A DNA stretch of 52,829 nt, taken from contig MWEK01000031.1 of NCBI GenBank assembly GCA_002070955.1, forward strand, positions 1 through 52,829, given 5' to 3'. Below, piece by piece: positions 1 through 8,459 of the stretch. Origin of the DNA: Planctomycetes bacterium ADurb.Bin069 (GTDB taxonomy: Bacteria > Planctomycetota > UBA8108 > UBA8890 > UBA8898). Both the position numbers and the translations under genes were made by a program. The notes beneath the pieces are model-generated. The model did no database searches. It was not told where the DNA came from and saw only the letters and a program-made list of their open reading frames with translations. Numbering within the stretch: position 1 is the stretch's first letter; each line of letters starts with the position of its first letter.

Positions 1-2
1 TA

Positions 3-653
3 CGGCGTTCCCCTTACTGTCCCGTTCCAAATAATCTGGGAATCCCCGCGTCAAATAATCCGGGACTTAGCAGATGGGCGAAGAGCGCGGGCACAATCAT
101 CGCAATGGCGGGAGATGAGATCCTCATTGAGTTCGCGTCCGCCCTCGGGCCGATCGACGCACAGATGACGTGGCAAGGCAAAGTGTTTTCCGCCGACGCT
201 CTGCTGAAGGGAATGGAGAAGATCAAACGTGAAGTCGACGCGACAGGGACACTGAACCGTGCGTACATTCCGATGCTTCAGGCGCTCTCGCCCGGCGAAT
301 TGGAGAGCGCCAAGAATGCCCTCGACTTCGCGAAGAAGCTTGTCTCGGATTGGCTCGTCAAGTACAAATTCAAGAACTGGAGAACCCATTCTCGTAGCGG
401 CAAGACCGTCACCAAGGCCGAGAAGAGGGCACGCGCTAGCGAGATTGCAGGGAAGCCATGCAACCACAAGAAGTGGTTGACGCATGGTCGATCGAGACCA
501 TGGCGTATCCGACGAGGAGGAGCGTTGCGCAATCCCAGACTGGCGCCATCATGCGTCATCATGACGCGTTGCCCGGCCACCACTTCTCGATCTTCCATAG
601 TGGAGCCTCTCTTCGGAAGACCGCCCGGACCGTTCGCCGAACGAGAGCGATAG
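3..653 (+). CDS. SDH-type (SppA/ClpP-fold) serine proteinase, 5'-truncated
   Basis: Open reading frame entering from the left window edge. The stretch around 78-170 reads WAKSAGT..AMAGDEI..ELGPIDAQ-like, matching the serine dehydratase proteinase (SDH_sah) family of SppA-like membrane-associated proteases. The Ser of KSAGT (codon at 84) is the expected nucleophile. The following region (LNRAYIPMLQ, LVSDWLVKYKFKNW, HKKWLTHGRS) also fits that family. Homology stops at about 500. The last 50 or so codons look non-native and overlap the antisense gene at 559, so the C-terminus is probably altered or lost. Codons before about 70 do not look like the family either, so the gene is probably broken at both ends. 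It lies in the low-GC stretch beside tRNA-Arg. The family call is fairly firm; function of this copy is doubtful. Confidence 0.55.
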   Translation, partial: RRSPYCPVPNNLGIPASNNPGLSRWAKSAGTIIAMAGDEILIEFASALGPIDAQMTWQGKVFSADALLKGMEKIKREVDATGTLNRAYIPMLQALSPGELESAKNALDFAKKLVSDWLVKYKFKNWRTHSRSGKTVTKAEKRARASEIAGKPCNHKKWLTHGRSRPWRIRRGGALRNPRLAPSCVIMTRCPATTSRSSIVEPLFGRPPGPFAERER

Positions 654-1134
654 CGTCCTCGTACTGCTCCGAGTCGAAGTTCGACCAGCCGCTCTTCTTG
701 CACTTCTGCCATTCCGACCCAAGGCCGCCGACATCCTCCTTCACGAGAGCCTCCATGAGTGGGCCGTCGATGGGCGGGTGCAAGGCGCGGACACGTGTGT
801 CTTTGTGCTTCCCGGTGCACACGAGGCCGACCTTGAGATACATGTTGATCAACTTCGCGGCGATGCCGTGTGTGCCTCTCAAACGCCCGCCCTTCTTGTT
901 CTTCCGGTTCTTGAGCTTCGCCATGATACACGTTCGCCATTCGCGGTGCTTCTTATCGAAGCGTGCGGCGCTGGGTAGTCTATCGGGATGGTCAAGGAAG
1001 TACTTGAGACCGGCCTTCTCAAGCATGTCCCGGCCTTGCTTCACGCTGAACCGGCAACCCTTGACGCTGGCCGCTCTGCTGGCCGCCCAAGCTGCGAATA
1101 CGTGCACGTGCCTCTTGATGGTGTACCGAGGCAT
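559..1134 (-). CDS. Conserved hypothetical protein (191 aa)
   Basis: Start chosen at the ATG at 1134 because a GGAGG Shine-Dalgarno lies 6-7 bases upstream; a longer reading to 1176 has no such site. The protein starts MPRYTIKRHVHVFAAWAAS and carries the phrases FDKKHREW, GIAAKLINMYLK and HPPIDGPLMEALV. These have the look of a widespread but functionally unassigned family encoded in accessory regions. It is basic, with no signal peptide or membrane segment. Codon use is less GC-rich than in the chromosome to the right. It lies on the same strand as the gene at 1347-2051 but 210 bases downstream, so shared transcription is possible but not shown. I do not recognise a function. Confidence 0.6.
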   Translation of the reverse strand: MPRYTIKRHVHVFAAWAASRAASVKGCRFSVKQGRDMLEKAGLKYFLDHPDRLPSAARFDKKHREWRTCIMAKLKNRKNKKGGRLRGTHGIAAKLINMYLKVGLVCTGKHKDTRVRALHPPIDGPLMEALVKEDVGGLGSEWQKCKKSGWSNFDSEQYEDAIALVRRTVRAVFRREAPLWKIEKWWPGNAS

Positions 1135-1346
1135 GCGAGACCTCCGATCTTCCCGATCACGGCGAGATGGGACCACAGCCGCGCTGCCGTTTCGCTCTGC
1201 TTCGAAGATCCTCGCGCCACTGCTTCAGTACTGGCACCAGCGAGGCGAATCTCCTCTTGTTGCCCGTGAGCTCCCCGCATCAGGTACAGACTGGTTTGAA
1301 GCAATCGAGTTACGTTGCATCGGTCGGTTCCGTCTACAGGGGTCGG

Positions 1347-2051
1347 CTACTGGGCTGTATACGCGAACCAGAAGAGCGCCATTTCCACATCAGCGCACTC
1401 CCAGACCCCACTCCGCCTGATTCCGGCGTTCAGGAACTGCTGTGGATGCTTGCACTTTGCTGGCAGAGTTCCAGCAAGGTGTCGCAGGATATTGATCCAC
1501 ACTCCGTACTGACTGGGCCAGCACGTCTTGTTGGTGTAGATGCGAGGTCCATGACCCCCTTGGACATTCTTGAGATCCAGCCACCCCCGTCCCTCTCTGC
1601 CGAATGCTCTGACGCAGCAAGTGTCGATGGCACCATACTCACGGGGCAGTGCGAATCTCAGCACCTTGGTCCTGTACGTTGGGCCAGCCCCTCTCAGGCT
1701 GCCATCGAACTTGAGCATGGGACATGTTGGATCGTCTTCAAGTTTCGGTTCAGCCCTTCCCTCTTTGTTCTGAAGTACATTCGCAGGCATGACGATGTCA
1801 CTATGGCACGTCACTTTGCCTGGACAATCCATACTCCACTCTACCACCGCCTTCACATCCTTAAGGGTGATGCCATATGATCTGTCGCTGTTGCTGAGAC
1901 GCAGCTCAAGCTCGCGAATCTTGGGAAAGCCCGCTTTCCAGGTATCGCCATTCCAACTGTACCTCATGTAAAGATCGAGGAGATTGTTTGTCTGGCTGAA
2001 CTCTTCCACCCTTTCGCGAAGATCGCTGGGGAGCTCTGACTTGAATGGCAT
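1347..2051 (-). CDS. Conserved hypothetical protein (234 aa)
   Basis: The ATG at 2051 is preceded by AGGAG at good spacing; upstream in-frame ATGs (2108, 2213) have poor ribosome sites. The protein is soluble-looking, with an N-terminal segment MPFKSELPSDLRERVEEF, a middle REYGAIDTCCVRAFG and a C-terminal WECADVEMALFWFAY. The arrangement (REYGAIDT, a WP..Y..WI segment, then CADVEMALF) resembles uncharacterised proteins from defence or island-type regions. I cannot name a catalytic function. It reads away from tRNA-Arg and, with its neighbours, forms a block of lower-GC accessory genes. Confidence 0.6.
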   Translation of the reverse strand: MPFKSELPSDLRERVEEFSQTNNLLDLYMRYSWNGDTWKAGFPKIRELELRLSNSDRSYGITLKDVKAVVEWSMDCPGKVTCHSDIVMPANVLQNKEGRAEPKLEDDPTCPMLKFDGSLRGAGPTYRTKVLRFALPREYGAIDTCCVRAFGREGRGWLDLKNVQGGHGPRIYTNKTCWPSQYGVWINILRHLAGTLPAKCKHPQQFLNAGIRRSGVWECADVEMALFWFAYTAQ

Positions 2052-2324
2052 TGGTGCTCCTGCTCTAAAGGTCTCAGTCCCACTCTTCGTGCACGTCTCT
2101 GCGTTCATATCGACTCGCCATTGCGGATTAATCACTCCTGGGACGAGGATTCGCGGCAGCGCCAGAAGCAGGATTCTCGACGGTGCCACAAAACGATGCG
2201 CATACTGCAACATCCCGCGCCAAGTTCTTCCTCTTCTTCACCCCACTGTGACACTCCGGCTTCGCCCCCACTCCCCGCAGATGTGTCACGAATGCGTCAC
2301 GCTACCGAAATAGCGCGGGAGTCC

Positions 2325-2367
2325 TCCGAAAACAACGCAAGCCGCAACTCACGTCGCGGCTTGCGTT
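2325..2367 (-). terminator. Intrinsic terminator of tRNA-Arg
   Basis: A perfect 12-bp inverted repeat (2334-2345 and 2356-2367, AACGCAAGCCGC arms) with a 10-nt loop. On the minus strand it is followed by a T-rich run (TTGTTTTC). It starts 7 bases past the encoded CCA of the tRNA, so it fits as the tRNA transcript terminator. Confidence 0.8.
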
Positions 2368-2373
2368 TATCGT

Positions 2374-2450
2374 TGGCGCGCCCGGCGTGAATCGAACACG
2401 CAACCGTCGGATTCGAAGTCCGGCACTCTATCCAATTGAGCTACGGGCGC
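2374..2450 (-). tRNA. tRNA-Arg (anticodon TCG)
   Basis: Cloverleaf on the minus strand. The acceptor is GCGCCCG (2450-2444) pairing with CGGGCGC, then discriminator G and an encoded CCA (2376-2374). The D arm is GCTC..GAGT. The anticodon loop CTTCGAA gives anticodon TCG (reads CGN arginine codons). The T arm is GCGTG-TTCGATT-CACGC. The outermost anticodon-stem pair is a C-A mismatch, which is tolerable. The 3' end faces the accessory region at 1-2373, the usual geometry for tRNA-targeted integration. Confidence 0.95.
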
Positions 2451-3282
2451 AAATCGACGAAAGAAGGCAGAGAGCACCGACGGGGGCTCCGGCCGACGCC
2501 GCGGCGGCGCGGCCGAGTGTGCTCCCTGCTGGGGAACAATTAAACAGCGTGGCGGGACGGACGACAAGAGCGCGAAGGGTGCCGCGGCGCTCCGGCGGAG
2601 TCCTCCGCTGTGAACTAAGCCAAGTTTTCCTTGGCCACGCCTGTGAACAAGCCCGCCCACGCAAACCAGACGGACGACGCCGGCCACTGCAGCGACGTGG
2701 ACCACTTGCGGCGACGCCGGCGTCGCGCGGACTTTGCCGGCACCGCGGATAAAAAGCCCGCGTCACGGGACAGTCTTGTCCACGCCGCCAAGCACGGCGG
2801 AAACTCGGCGCGGCCCTCCCCGGCGCGAAGCCGGATCGCCGGCCGCGGCTCGCGCCGAGGGGGCGGCGACATCCGCTGGTACGAGATCGAGCGGGGAAAT
2901 GCGACGGCCGCCTTCCCGCTGGAATTCTCTTCCCCGCGGAAAGACACCGCGCCGCCTCCTCGGCGCGAGCCCCTCAACTTAGGCCTGAAGAGTCGCGCCG
3001 AGAGGGACGATAATTCCCCCAAGACCTGATCGGAGGCGCGGAAGACCGGTGGAAAAGCACACGACCGCGGACCAATCCACGCACCCGACCCTACGCGAGG
3101 GCGGCCGCCACATTCGGTGCGCGCGCGGTTCGAATGCGTGCAGCCGAGCGGCGGCGCTTATCGACCGCGTGCGGTGCGAAATCCGCCGCGGGCGGCGGTT
3201 TTTGCCGCTTCTTAAGACCGACGCGCCGGGTCATGCTCCCTTTACCGGGGCGATACGCGCGTTTTTTGGTCGCGATGCGTTT
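2451..3282. other. Gene-poor stretch upstream of the flagellar-type locus
   Basis: Several overlapping GC-rich open frames exist on both strands, but none has a convincing ribosome site, recognisable family or sensible amino-acid composition. The only structure seen is a small inverted repeat GCCAAG/CTTGGC (2619-2624 and 2630-2635, 5-nt loop) without a T tract. I support no gene here. Confidence 0.5.
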
Positions 3283-3298
3283 TGGCACCGCTTTTGCT
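3283..3298 (+). promoter_or_regulatory. Sigma-54 (-24/-12) promoter
   Basis: TGGCACCGCTTTTGCT matches the TGGCAC-N5-TTGCW consensus, with the GG (3284) and GC (3296) doublets separated exactly as required. Predicted start of transcription is near 3308. A strong Shine-Dalgarno (AAGAGGAG, 3312-3319) and the ATG at 3325 follow directly. Confidence 0.75.
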
Positions 3299-3324
3299 AC
3301 TCGCCTCATTACAAGAGGAGTCGC

Positions 3325-3756
3325 ATGCTCAACGAAGAACACATTCGGTCCTCGAAGCCCTTCCGCATCGCCCTGCAAGAAGAAGCGCGCTTCGCAGCGA
3401 CCGATGGCGAGTCCGTTTCACGCAGGCGGGCCGGAGTTCGCACGTATAGGCCGGCCGGCTCGCCCGGGACCGCCGAAGGTAAGCACCGGGTTCTGAACGT
3501 AGAGGATCAGCTTCTACGGTTCCACGGGGAAGGGGCAAGTGTCCGCAGCGATATCCGGATGGGTATCCCGGCGGATTGGGTGAATCGGGTTGGAGACGCT
3601 CGGGCGGGCCGGGGCGCGAATGCGAGCCCCGCCGGCCCGAGCGCGTCAAGCGCCGCGGGCGACGGCACGTATGCGTATCGGAGAGGCTCAGGCGCGGTTC
3701 CGGCCCCGCGCCTGATGCCTACCACCGCACCCCCGCCGCGACATCGGCCTGTATAG
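3325..3756 (+). CDS. Hypothetical protein behind a sigma-54 promoter (143 aa)
   Basis: ATG at 3325 lies six bases after AAGAGGAG and about 17 bases after the predicted sigma-54 start, so the 5' signals are excellent. The protein begins MLNEEHIRSSKPFRIALQEE and is rich in Arg, Gly and Ala. The last third is low-complexity Ala/Pro/Ser, and codon bias weakens after the first 30 or so codons. No domain, signal peptide or membrane segment is recognised. Location next to the FlgA-like/FlgN/FliW/CsrA genes suggests a flagellar or regulatory role. Alternatively the promoter may drive a non-coding or frameshifted transcript. The expression signals are more certain than the protein. Confidence 0.4.
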   Translation: MLNEEHIRSSKPFRIALQEEARFAATDGESVSRRRAGVRTYRPAGSPGTAEGKHRVLNVEDQLLRFHGEGASVRSDIRMGIPADWVNRVGDARAGRGANASPAGPSASSAAGDGTYAYRRGSGAVPAPRLMPTTAPPPRHRPV

Positions 3757-3860
3757 GCTGAACAACGCCGGCCGAACGTACGATATACAGCGATGTGTGC
3801 GCACGGTCTCCGACCGTGGGCGCCGCGAGAGGGATCGGTCGCATCGAAGGGGAAAACATC

Positions 3861-4409
3861 ATGTTCTGCGAGCTCATGCTGATCGCGTCGATCTGCGCCC
3901 AGGAGCCTCCCGCGCGCGAGGAACAGGCGCTCCTCCAGATGCGGTACGACGAACTCGACCGGCTTCTGGATGCCTTTTTCTCCGGACCGTCACCGTCGAG
4001 CTGGCGCGGAGAAGCGCAGCCGGTGTCCCTCCTTAACGCCTATCACGCCAAGAACGCCACGATTATCGCGCTCAAGCCTTTGGCCCGGGTCGCAAGCGGC
4101 TACGTCCGCGTCTGCGATATCGCCGAGTTCGTCGAGGATCCCGAGGGCCTAGCGCCGTTTCTCGGGACGATCGTCATCGGCCCGGCGCCCGAGCCGGAAA
4201 AAATCGCCGTCATCGACCGCGCCAAGACGGCCCAGCGCATCGAGGAGTACGGCCTCGCGTTCGATCGTTACCTGCTCACGGGCGCGTACCAGGTGCTCGT
4301 CATGCGCGTCAAGGCGGCCCACGACGATTCCGGCAAGGAGGAGAACCCCGAGGCGGGGGCCGCCGCGCCCGAGGCTCCGCCCGCCCCTCCGGCCGAAGCC
4401 GAACCTTGA
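3861..4409 (+). CDS. Putative secreted FlgA-like (SAF-type) protein
   Basis: 182 aa, ATG preceded by GAAGGGGAAAAC. A short hydrophobic N-terminus (MFCELMLIASICAQ) resembles a signal peptide ending near residue 14. Residues about 60-160 read like the SAF-type core of the flagellar P-ring chaperone FlgA: alternating strands around ALKPLARVASGYVRVCDIAEF, a phrase IVIGPAPEPEK, then a final GAYQVLVMRV strand. The C-terminus is an Ala/Pro/Glu tail. FlgA acts in the periplasm to assist P-ring assembly. It is encoded immediately before the FlgN-FliW-CsrA genes, which supports the flagellar reading, but similarity is judged by eye. An unrelated periplasmic protein is possible. Confidence 0.45.
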   Translation: MFCELMLIASICAQEPPAREEQALLQMRYDELDRLLDAFFSGPSPSSWRGEAQPVSLLNAYHAKNATIIALKPLARVASGYVRVCDIAEFVEDPEGLAPFLGTIVIGPAPEPEKIAVIDRAKTAQRIEEYGLAFDRYLLTGAYQVLVMRVKAAHDDSGKEENPEAGAAAPEAPPAPPAEAEP

Positions 4410-4500
4410 AGTTCCGCGCGGCGGATCCGGCGAAGCGCTCGATATGCCGCGCGACGAGGGGCGCCGAAGCCCAACCTTAAGTTGCCCGCGGCGGATCCCG
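4392..4500. repeat. Imperfect ~38-nt direct repeat
   Basis: Two copies at 4392-4430 and 4463-4500. Both run GCCGAAGCC, then AACCTT, AAGTT and CGCGGCGGATCC, with a few substitutions and one indel. The first copy contains the stop codon of the FlgA-like gene, so it looks like a local duplication of that gene's end. Confidence 0.6.
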
Positions 4501-4598
4501 CCCCCTGGCGGCGGATTTCGCCGCGCCGGCCGGCCGCGAGATTATCGGAACCGCCCCGTCAAGCCCCGTGGAAGCCGTTTTCAACTTCCTAGAATTTG

Positions 4599-4614
4599 CG
4601 GCACGATCTTTGCT
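4599..4614 (+). promoter_or_regulatory. Sigma-54 (-24/-12) promoter of the flgN-fliW-csrA unit
   Basis: CGGCACGATCTTTGCT keeps the invariant GG (4600) and GC (4612) doublets at correct spacing and matches GGCACG-N4-TTGCW. Predicted start is near 4625, ahead of the small ORF at 4630 and flgN at 4812. Sigma-54 control of mid-class flagellar genes is well known in several phyla. Confidence 0.75.
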
Positions 4615-4629
4615 AAGCTTACTCCTCTG

Positions 4630-4815
4630 ATGCAAGCAATGCACCCAACGACAACCTCCTCGCCGGAAACCGCGGGCGCGCGCCGCGACGCGCCGATCAA
4701 GACCGGCGCCGAGGCCGCCGACATCAACTCCAGGCGCCGGGAAGGCTTTCCGGCCGGCGCGGACGTTGGAGGGGGATCCGCCGGGGGCGACGGCAAGCAA
4801 GGACGCGAGCTATGA
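4630..4815 (+). CDS. Small hypothetical ORF before flgN (61 aa)
   Basis: Reads from an ATG at 4630 (another at 4639) to a TGA that overlaps the flgN ATG by ATGA, which suggests translational coupling. The product is hydrophilic and Gly/Ala/Arg-rich with no domain that I recognise; it is not a clear FlgM. The predicted sigma-54 start lies only about 5 bases upstream, leaving no room for a ribosome site. It may therefore be leaderless or simply part of the flgN leader. Confidence 0.3.
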   Translation: MQAMHPTTTSSPETAGARRDAPIKTGAEAADINSRRREGFPAGADVGGGSAGGDGKQGREL

Positions 4816-5330
4816 GAAACCGCACTGTCGAGCAGCACGAGGTCGAGCCGCCGGCTCAGGCGCTCATCGAGATCCTGTACCGGCACTTGGACGCCCATCG
4901 CGAGCTGGCCGAGACGATCGAGGACAAGGAACGCGCCCTTCGCGTCCTCGACCTCGACGGCGTCGATGCGATCCTCGAGCGCGAGCGCGCCATCATCAAC
5001 CGCATCGCCGCCCTGGACTCCGAACGACTCGTTGCGACCGAGCGCATCGGCGAGCTGATCGAGCATGACCGGCCGGCCCTGATGCGCGTAAGCGCCATCG
5101 TCCCCTACGTGACGCGCGACACCGGACTGGCCCTCGTCGAAGTCCGCGATGAACTCCGCGCGGCCGCCGAGCGCATCGATCGAGCCCTCGAGCGCAACCG
5201 AACCCTCGCCTGCGCGACGCTCGACCACATTCACATCTTCCTCGCGCTCCCGAAAGGCGCCGGCGCGCAGGCAGGCTGGCCCGTCGGCGCGGCCGCGGCG
5301 GAAACCGCGGCGCCGGGACCCAGGGTGTAA
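4812..5330 (+). CDS. flgN: FlgN-type flagellar export chaperone
   Basis: 172 aa, almost entirely helical, with heptad-like stretches (EILYRHLDAHRELAETIEDKERALRVLDLDGVDAI and following Glu/Arg-rich helices) typical of FlgN, the cytoplasmic chaperone that holds hook-filament junction proteins FlgK and FlgL for export. The C-terminal tail is Ala/Gly/Pro-rich. It overlaps the small upstream ORF by ATGA and is followed after 3 bases by fliW. The usual partners flgK and flgL, commonly located between flgN and fliW, are absent here. The call rests on length, helical pattern and position, because the family is poorly conserved. Confidence 0.7.
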   Translation: MRNRTVEQHEVEPPAQALIEILYRHLDAHRELAETIEDKERALRVLDLDGVDAILERERAIINRIAALDSERLVATERIGELIEHDRPALMRVSAIVPYVTRDTGLALVEVRDELRAAAERIDRALERNRTLACATLDHIHIFLALPKGAGAQAGWPVGAAAAETAAPGPRV

Positions 5331-5333
5331 CCG

Positions 5334-5849
5334 ATGGACGGCGCGGGTTGCTTCCACTCGGCGGGCGGAGAACCGGCGGCGGCCGGGCGGGACGCGGGCC
5401 TGGTGAAACTCGCCACCGCCCGCTTCGGCGAGGTCGCGGCGCGGGAAGACGATATCGTCTTTTTCCCCCGCGGCTTGCTCGGCTTTCCCGACATCGCGCG
5501 CTACGCGGTGATCGCCCGCCCCGAGGACGGCCCGTTCCGCCGCTTGCAGGCCGTCGAACGCCTCGACTTGTCTTTTGTCATCGCCGACCCGCTGATCTTC
5601 TTTCCGCGCTACCGGCTGCCCGCCGCCGCCGAACAGTTGCGCCTCATCGATCTGACCGTTCCCGCCGACGGCATCGTCGCCGCCTTGTTCACGGTGCCCC
5701 GCGATCCCAGGCTGATCACGGCGAACCTGCAAGCGCCCATCGTCTTCAACACGCGGGCGCACCTCGCCATGCAACTCATCCTGTCCGCCCCCGAGTACAC
5801 GGCGGCACACCGCGTCTTTACCAAGGAGGAGGTTCCCCAGGGAGCCTGA
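5334..5849 (+). CDS. fliW: Flagellar assembly factor FliW
   Basis: 171 aa. The core from about residue 24 contains the FliW hallmark run FFPRGLLGFPDIARYAVI, then FFPRYRL and the C-terminal NLQAPIVFNTRAHLAMQLIL. FliW binds both flagellin and CsrA: free FliW blocks CsrA from silencing flagellin mRNA. It carries an N-terminal extension of about 25 residues of low complexity. The adjacent csrA, 6 bases downstream, makes the classic FliW-CsrA partner-switch pair. Confidence 0.93.
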   Translation: MDGAGCFHSAGGEPAAAGRDAGLVKLATARFGEVAAREDDIVFFPRGLLGFPDIARYAVIARPEDGPFRRLQAVERLDLSFVIADPLIFFPRYRLPAAAEQLRLIDLTVPADGIVAALFTVPRDPRLITANLQAPIVFNTRAHLAMQLILSAPEYTAAHRVFTKEEVPQGA

Positions 5850-5855
5850 ACCGCG

Positions 5856-6140
5856 ATGCTCGTCCTTTCCAGAGGCTGCGAGGAAACGATCATGATCGGG
5901 GACGATGTCGAGGTGACCGTCCTCGATATCAGGGGCGACAAGGTGCGGCTTGGCATCCGCGCTCCCAGCAAGGTGCCCGTCCACCGCAAGGAGGTCTACC
6001 TCGCGATTCGCGAAGAGAACGCCCGCGCCGCGCAGCCCCACGAGCCGGCGTTGAAGGAAGCGGTGAAGCTGTACAAGGAAAACACGCCGCGGCCGCCGGC
6101 GCGGGATGCGACCGCGCCCGAGAACGACGCGGGCCGATAG
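5856..6140 (+). CDS. csrA: Translational regulator CsrA
   Basis: [18 protein letters not shown] opens a canonical CsrA, followed by [24 protein letters not shown]. This includes the conserved Arg of the RNA-binding surface and the VHRKEVY strand. The dimeric protein binds GGA motifs in 5' leaders to repress translation. At 94 aa it is longer than the usual 60-75, with an extra C-terminal tail ([19 protein letters not shown] and on). A C-terminal extension is often seen in FliW-responsive CsrA proteins. It is co-transcribed with fliW, probably from the sigma-54 site at 4599. Confidence 0.96.
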   Translation: MLVLSRGCEETIMIGDDVEVTVLDIRGDKVRLGIRAPSKVPVHRKEVYLAIREENARAAQPHEPALKEAVKLYKENTPRPPARDATAPENDAGR

Positions 6141-6293
6141 CACGGCTTTTGGAGGAATCCCGCGATCCGGCCGCGGCCGCGGGATGAGGAAGCGTTTGCG
6201 GCCGGCCGCGCGGGGATTGCGTCCGGCCGCGAGCGCTTCCGAGGACGGCGGCCGGGGCGCTCGGCTCAGCGCGACCGTGGGGAATGAACGACC

Positions 6294-6530
6294 ATGTCCG
6301 AAGTCGACCTGACGCACATTCGGGATCTCCTCGCCGGCGTCCCCGCCGTCCGCCTTCCCCCTGCCGGCAACAACCGGACCGGCAAGGTCTCGTCCGAAGA
6401 GAAAACGATCCGCGAACAGCCGCCGCGCGTCCCCGCGCGGTCCCGGCGCGGCGCGCCGAGCGGAGACGCGCCGCCCGCCGACCCGCTCACGGCGGACGCG
6501 GTCGGGCTCACTCTGGACGTCCGTCTGTAG
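6294..6530 (+). CDS. Small hypothetical protein (78 aa)
   Basis: ATG preceded by GTGGGGAA at workable spacing. The N-terminus is MSEVDLTHIRDLLAGVP, the middle is Arg/Pro-rich and probably disordered, and the end is LTADAVGLTLDVRL. Size and position after csrA suggest a small flagellar or regulatory factor, but it lacks the FlgM C-terminal signature. Function not recognised. Confidence 0.45.
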   Translation: MSEVDLTHIRDLLAGVPAVRLPPAGNNRTGKVSSEEKTIREQPPRVPARSRRGAPSGDAPPADPLTADAVGLTLDVRL

Positions 6531-6676
6531 GCCGCCGCCGGCGTCGGACCACAGGCGCAAAACCTTAAACTGCTTGCAGACAATTCCGGCGGAATGTGCG
6601 ATGATGCCTCCTGCCGGCGGCTCGGCCGCCGCGCGCATGCGGCCCGCCGAAAGCCGGCGGCGATGAGAGAACGCCC

Positions 6677-7312
6677 ATGAAGATCGAGCTCAACGGCCGG
6701 AAAGCGCCCTTCGCGGCGAAATCCGACGCGACGATCAAGGAAATCCTCGCGCAACTAAGAGCCCACTGCTCGCAGCGCGGCCAGGTGGTGTCGGAACTCG
6801 TCCTGGACGGCGCGGCGCTCACGTTGGCCAACGAGGCTGAATTCGGCGAACGCCGCGCGCGGGACTTCAAACTCCTCGCGGCCCGCTCGGTGCCCGTCGA
6901 GAAGATCGTGCGCTCGATTCTCAAGGGGCTGCTGGAGGCCCTCGACAACCTCAAGGCCAAAAGCGTCGCCATCGGCGCCCTCGTTCGGCAAGGCCGGCAC
7001 ACGGACGCCTTCGCGCACCTGGGCGCTTTCACCGGCGACCTCGCCTTCTTCTCCGACGGGATCCAGCACTGCTGTACCTGCCTCGGCACCGGCAAACCCG
7101 AAGTCAACGCGCTGGTCACCGACCGCCTCAAAGAGCTGCGCCAACTGGTCGCGCGCTTGAAGGGCGGCATTCCCCACAAGGAGGAGGCCTCCTTCACCGA
7201 CCTCCTCGCAGCCGATCTGCCCGCGAGCCTCGAGAAATGGCGCCCCTTCCTGAAGACGGCCGCCAAGCTCGCGGCCGCGCCCGGCCCCGCGGAAAATCCC
7301 GGCCTCAACTGA
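6677..7312 (+). CDS. Hypothetical protein with beta-grasp-like N-terminus (211 aa)
   Basis: ATG follows AGAGAACGCCC. Residues 1-50 (MKIELNGRKAPFAAKSDATI, then a helix and VVSELVLDGAAL) have the strand-strand-helix-strand order of small ubiquitin-like/beta-grasp folds. The rest (about 60-211) is helical, with a Cys-rich spot HCCTC near residue 135 and a basic C-terminal half. No catalytic motif is seen. It stands at the end of the flagellar-type block and 127 bases before ruvB. It may be a flagellar accessory protein. Confidence 0.6.
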   Translation: MKIELNGRKAPFAAKSDATIKEILAQLRAHCSQRGQVVSELVLDGAALTLANEAEFGERRARDFKLLAARSVPVEKIVRSILKGLLEALDNLKAKSVAIGALVRQGRHTDAFAHLGAFTGDLAFFSDGIQHCCTCLGTGKPEVNALVTDRLKELRQLVARLKGGIPHKEEASFTDLLAADLPASLEKWRPFLKTAAKLAAAPGPAENPGLN

Positions 7313-7439
7313 GGCGCGCTCCGTCGCCCCGAACGCGGCCGGCCGGCGCCTGGATCTCGTTCCCCCGGCGGGTATAATCCTTGTCTGGTTGCCAGCCCCG
7401 GTGCGTTGCGCGGCTCTTGCCTGGAAAGGAACGAGCGCC

Positions 7440-8446
<1,007 letters not shown>

Positions 8447-8459
<13 letters not shown>

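Noticed and set aside
1804..1822. Sigma-54-like sequence TGGCACG..TTTGCC
   Set aside because: The spacing between the GG and GC doublets is one base too long, and it lies inside a gene on the opposite strand.
2387..3029. Overlapping GC-rich frames right of tRNA-Arg
   Set aside because: No ribosome sites, Arg/Pro-rich compositions, and both strands equally open, as expected by chance at this GC content.
4581..6638. 685-codon minus-strand open frame over flgN-fliW-csrA
   Set aside because: It is a high-GC shadow of well-supported plus-strand genes. The same applies to long antisense frames over ruvB, secDF, the sigma-54 activator and the dockerin gene.
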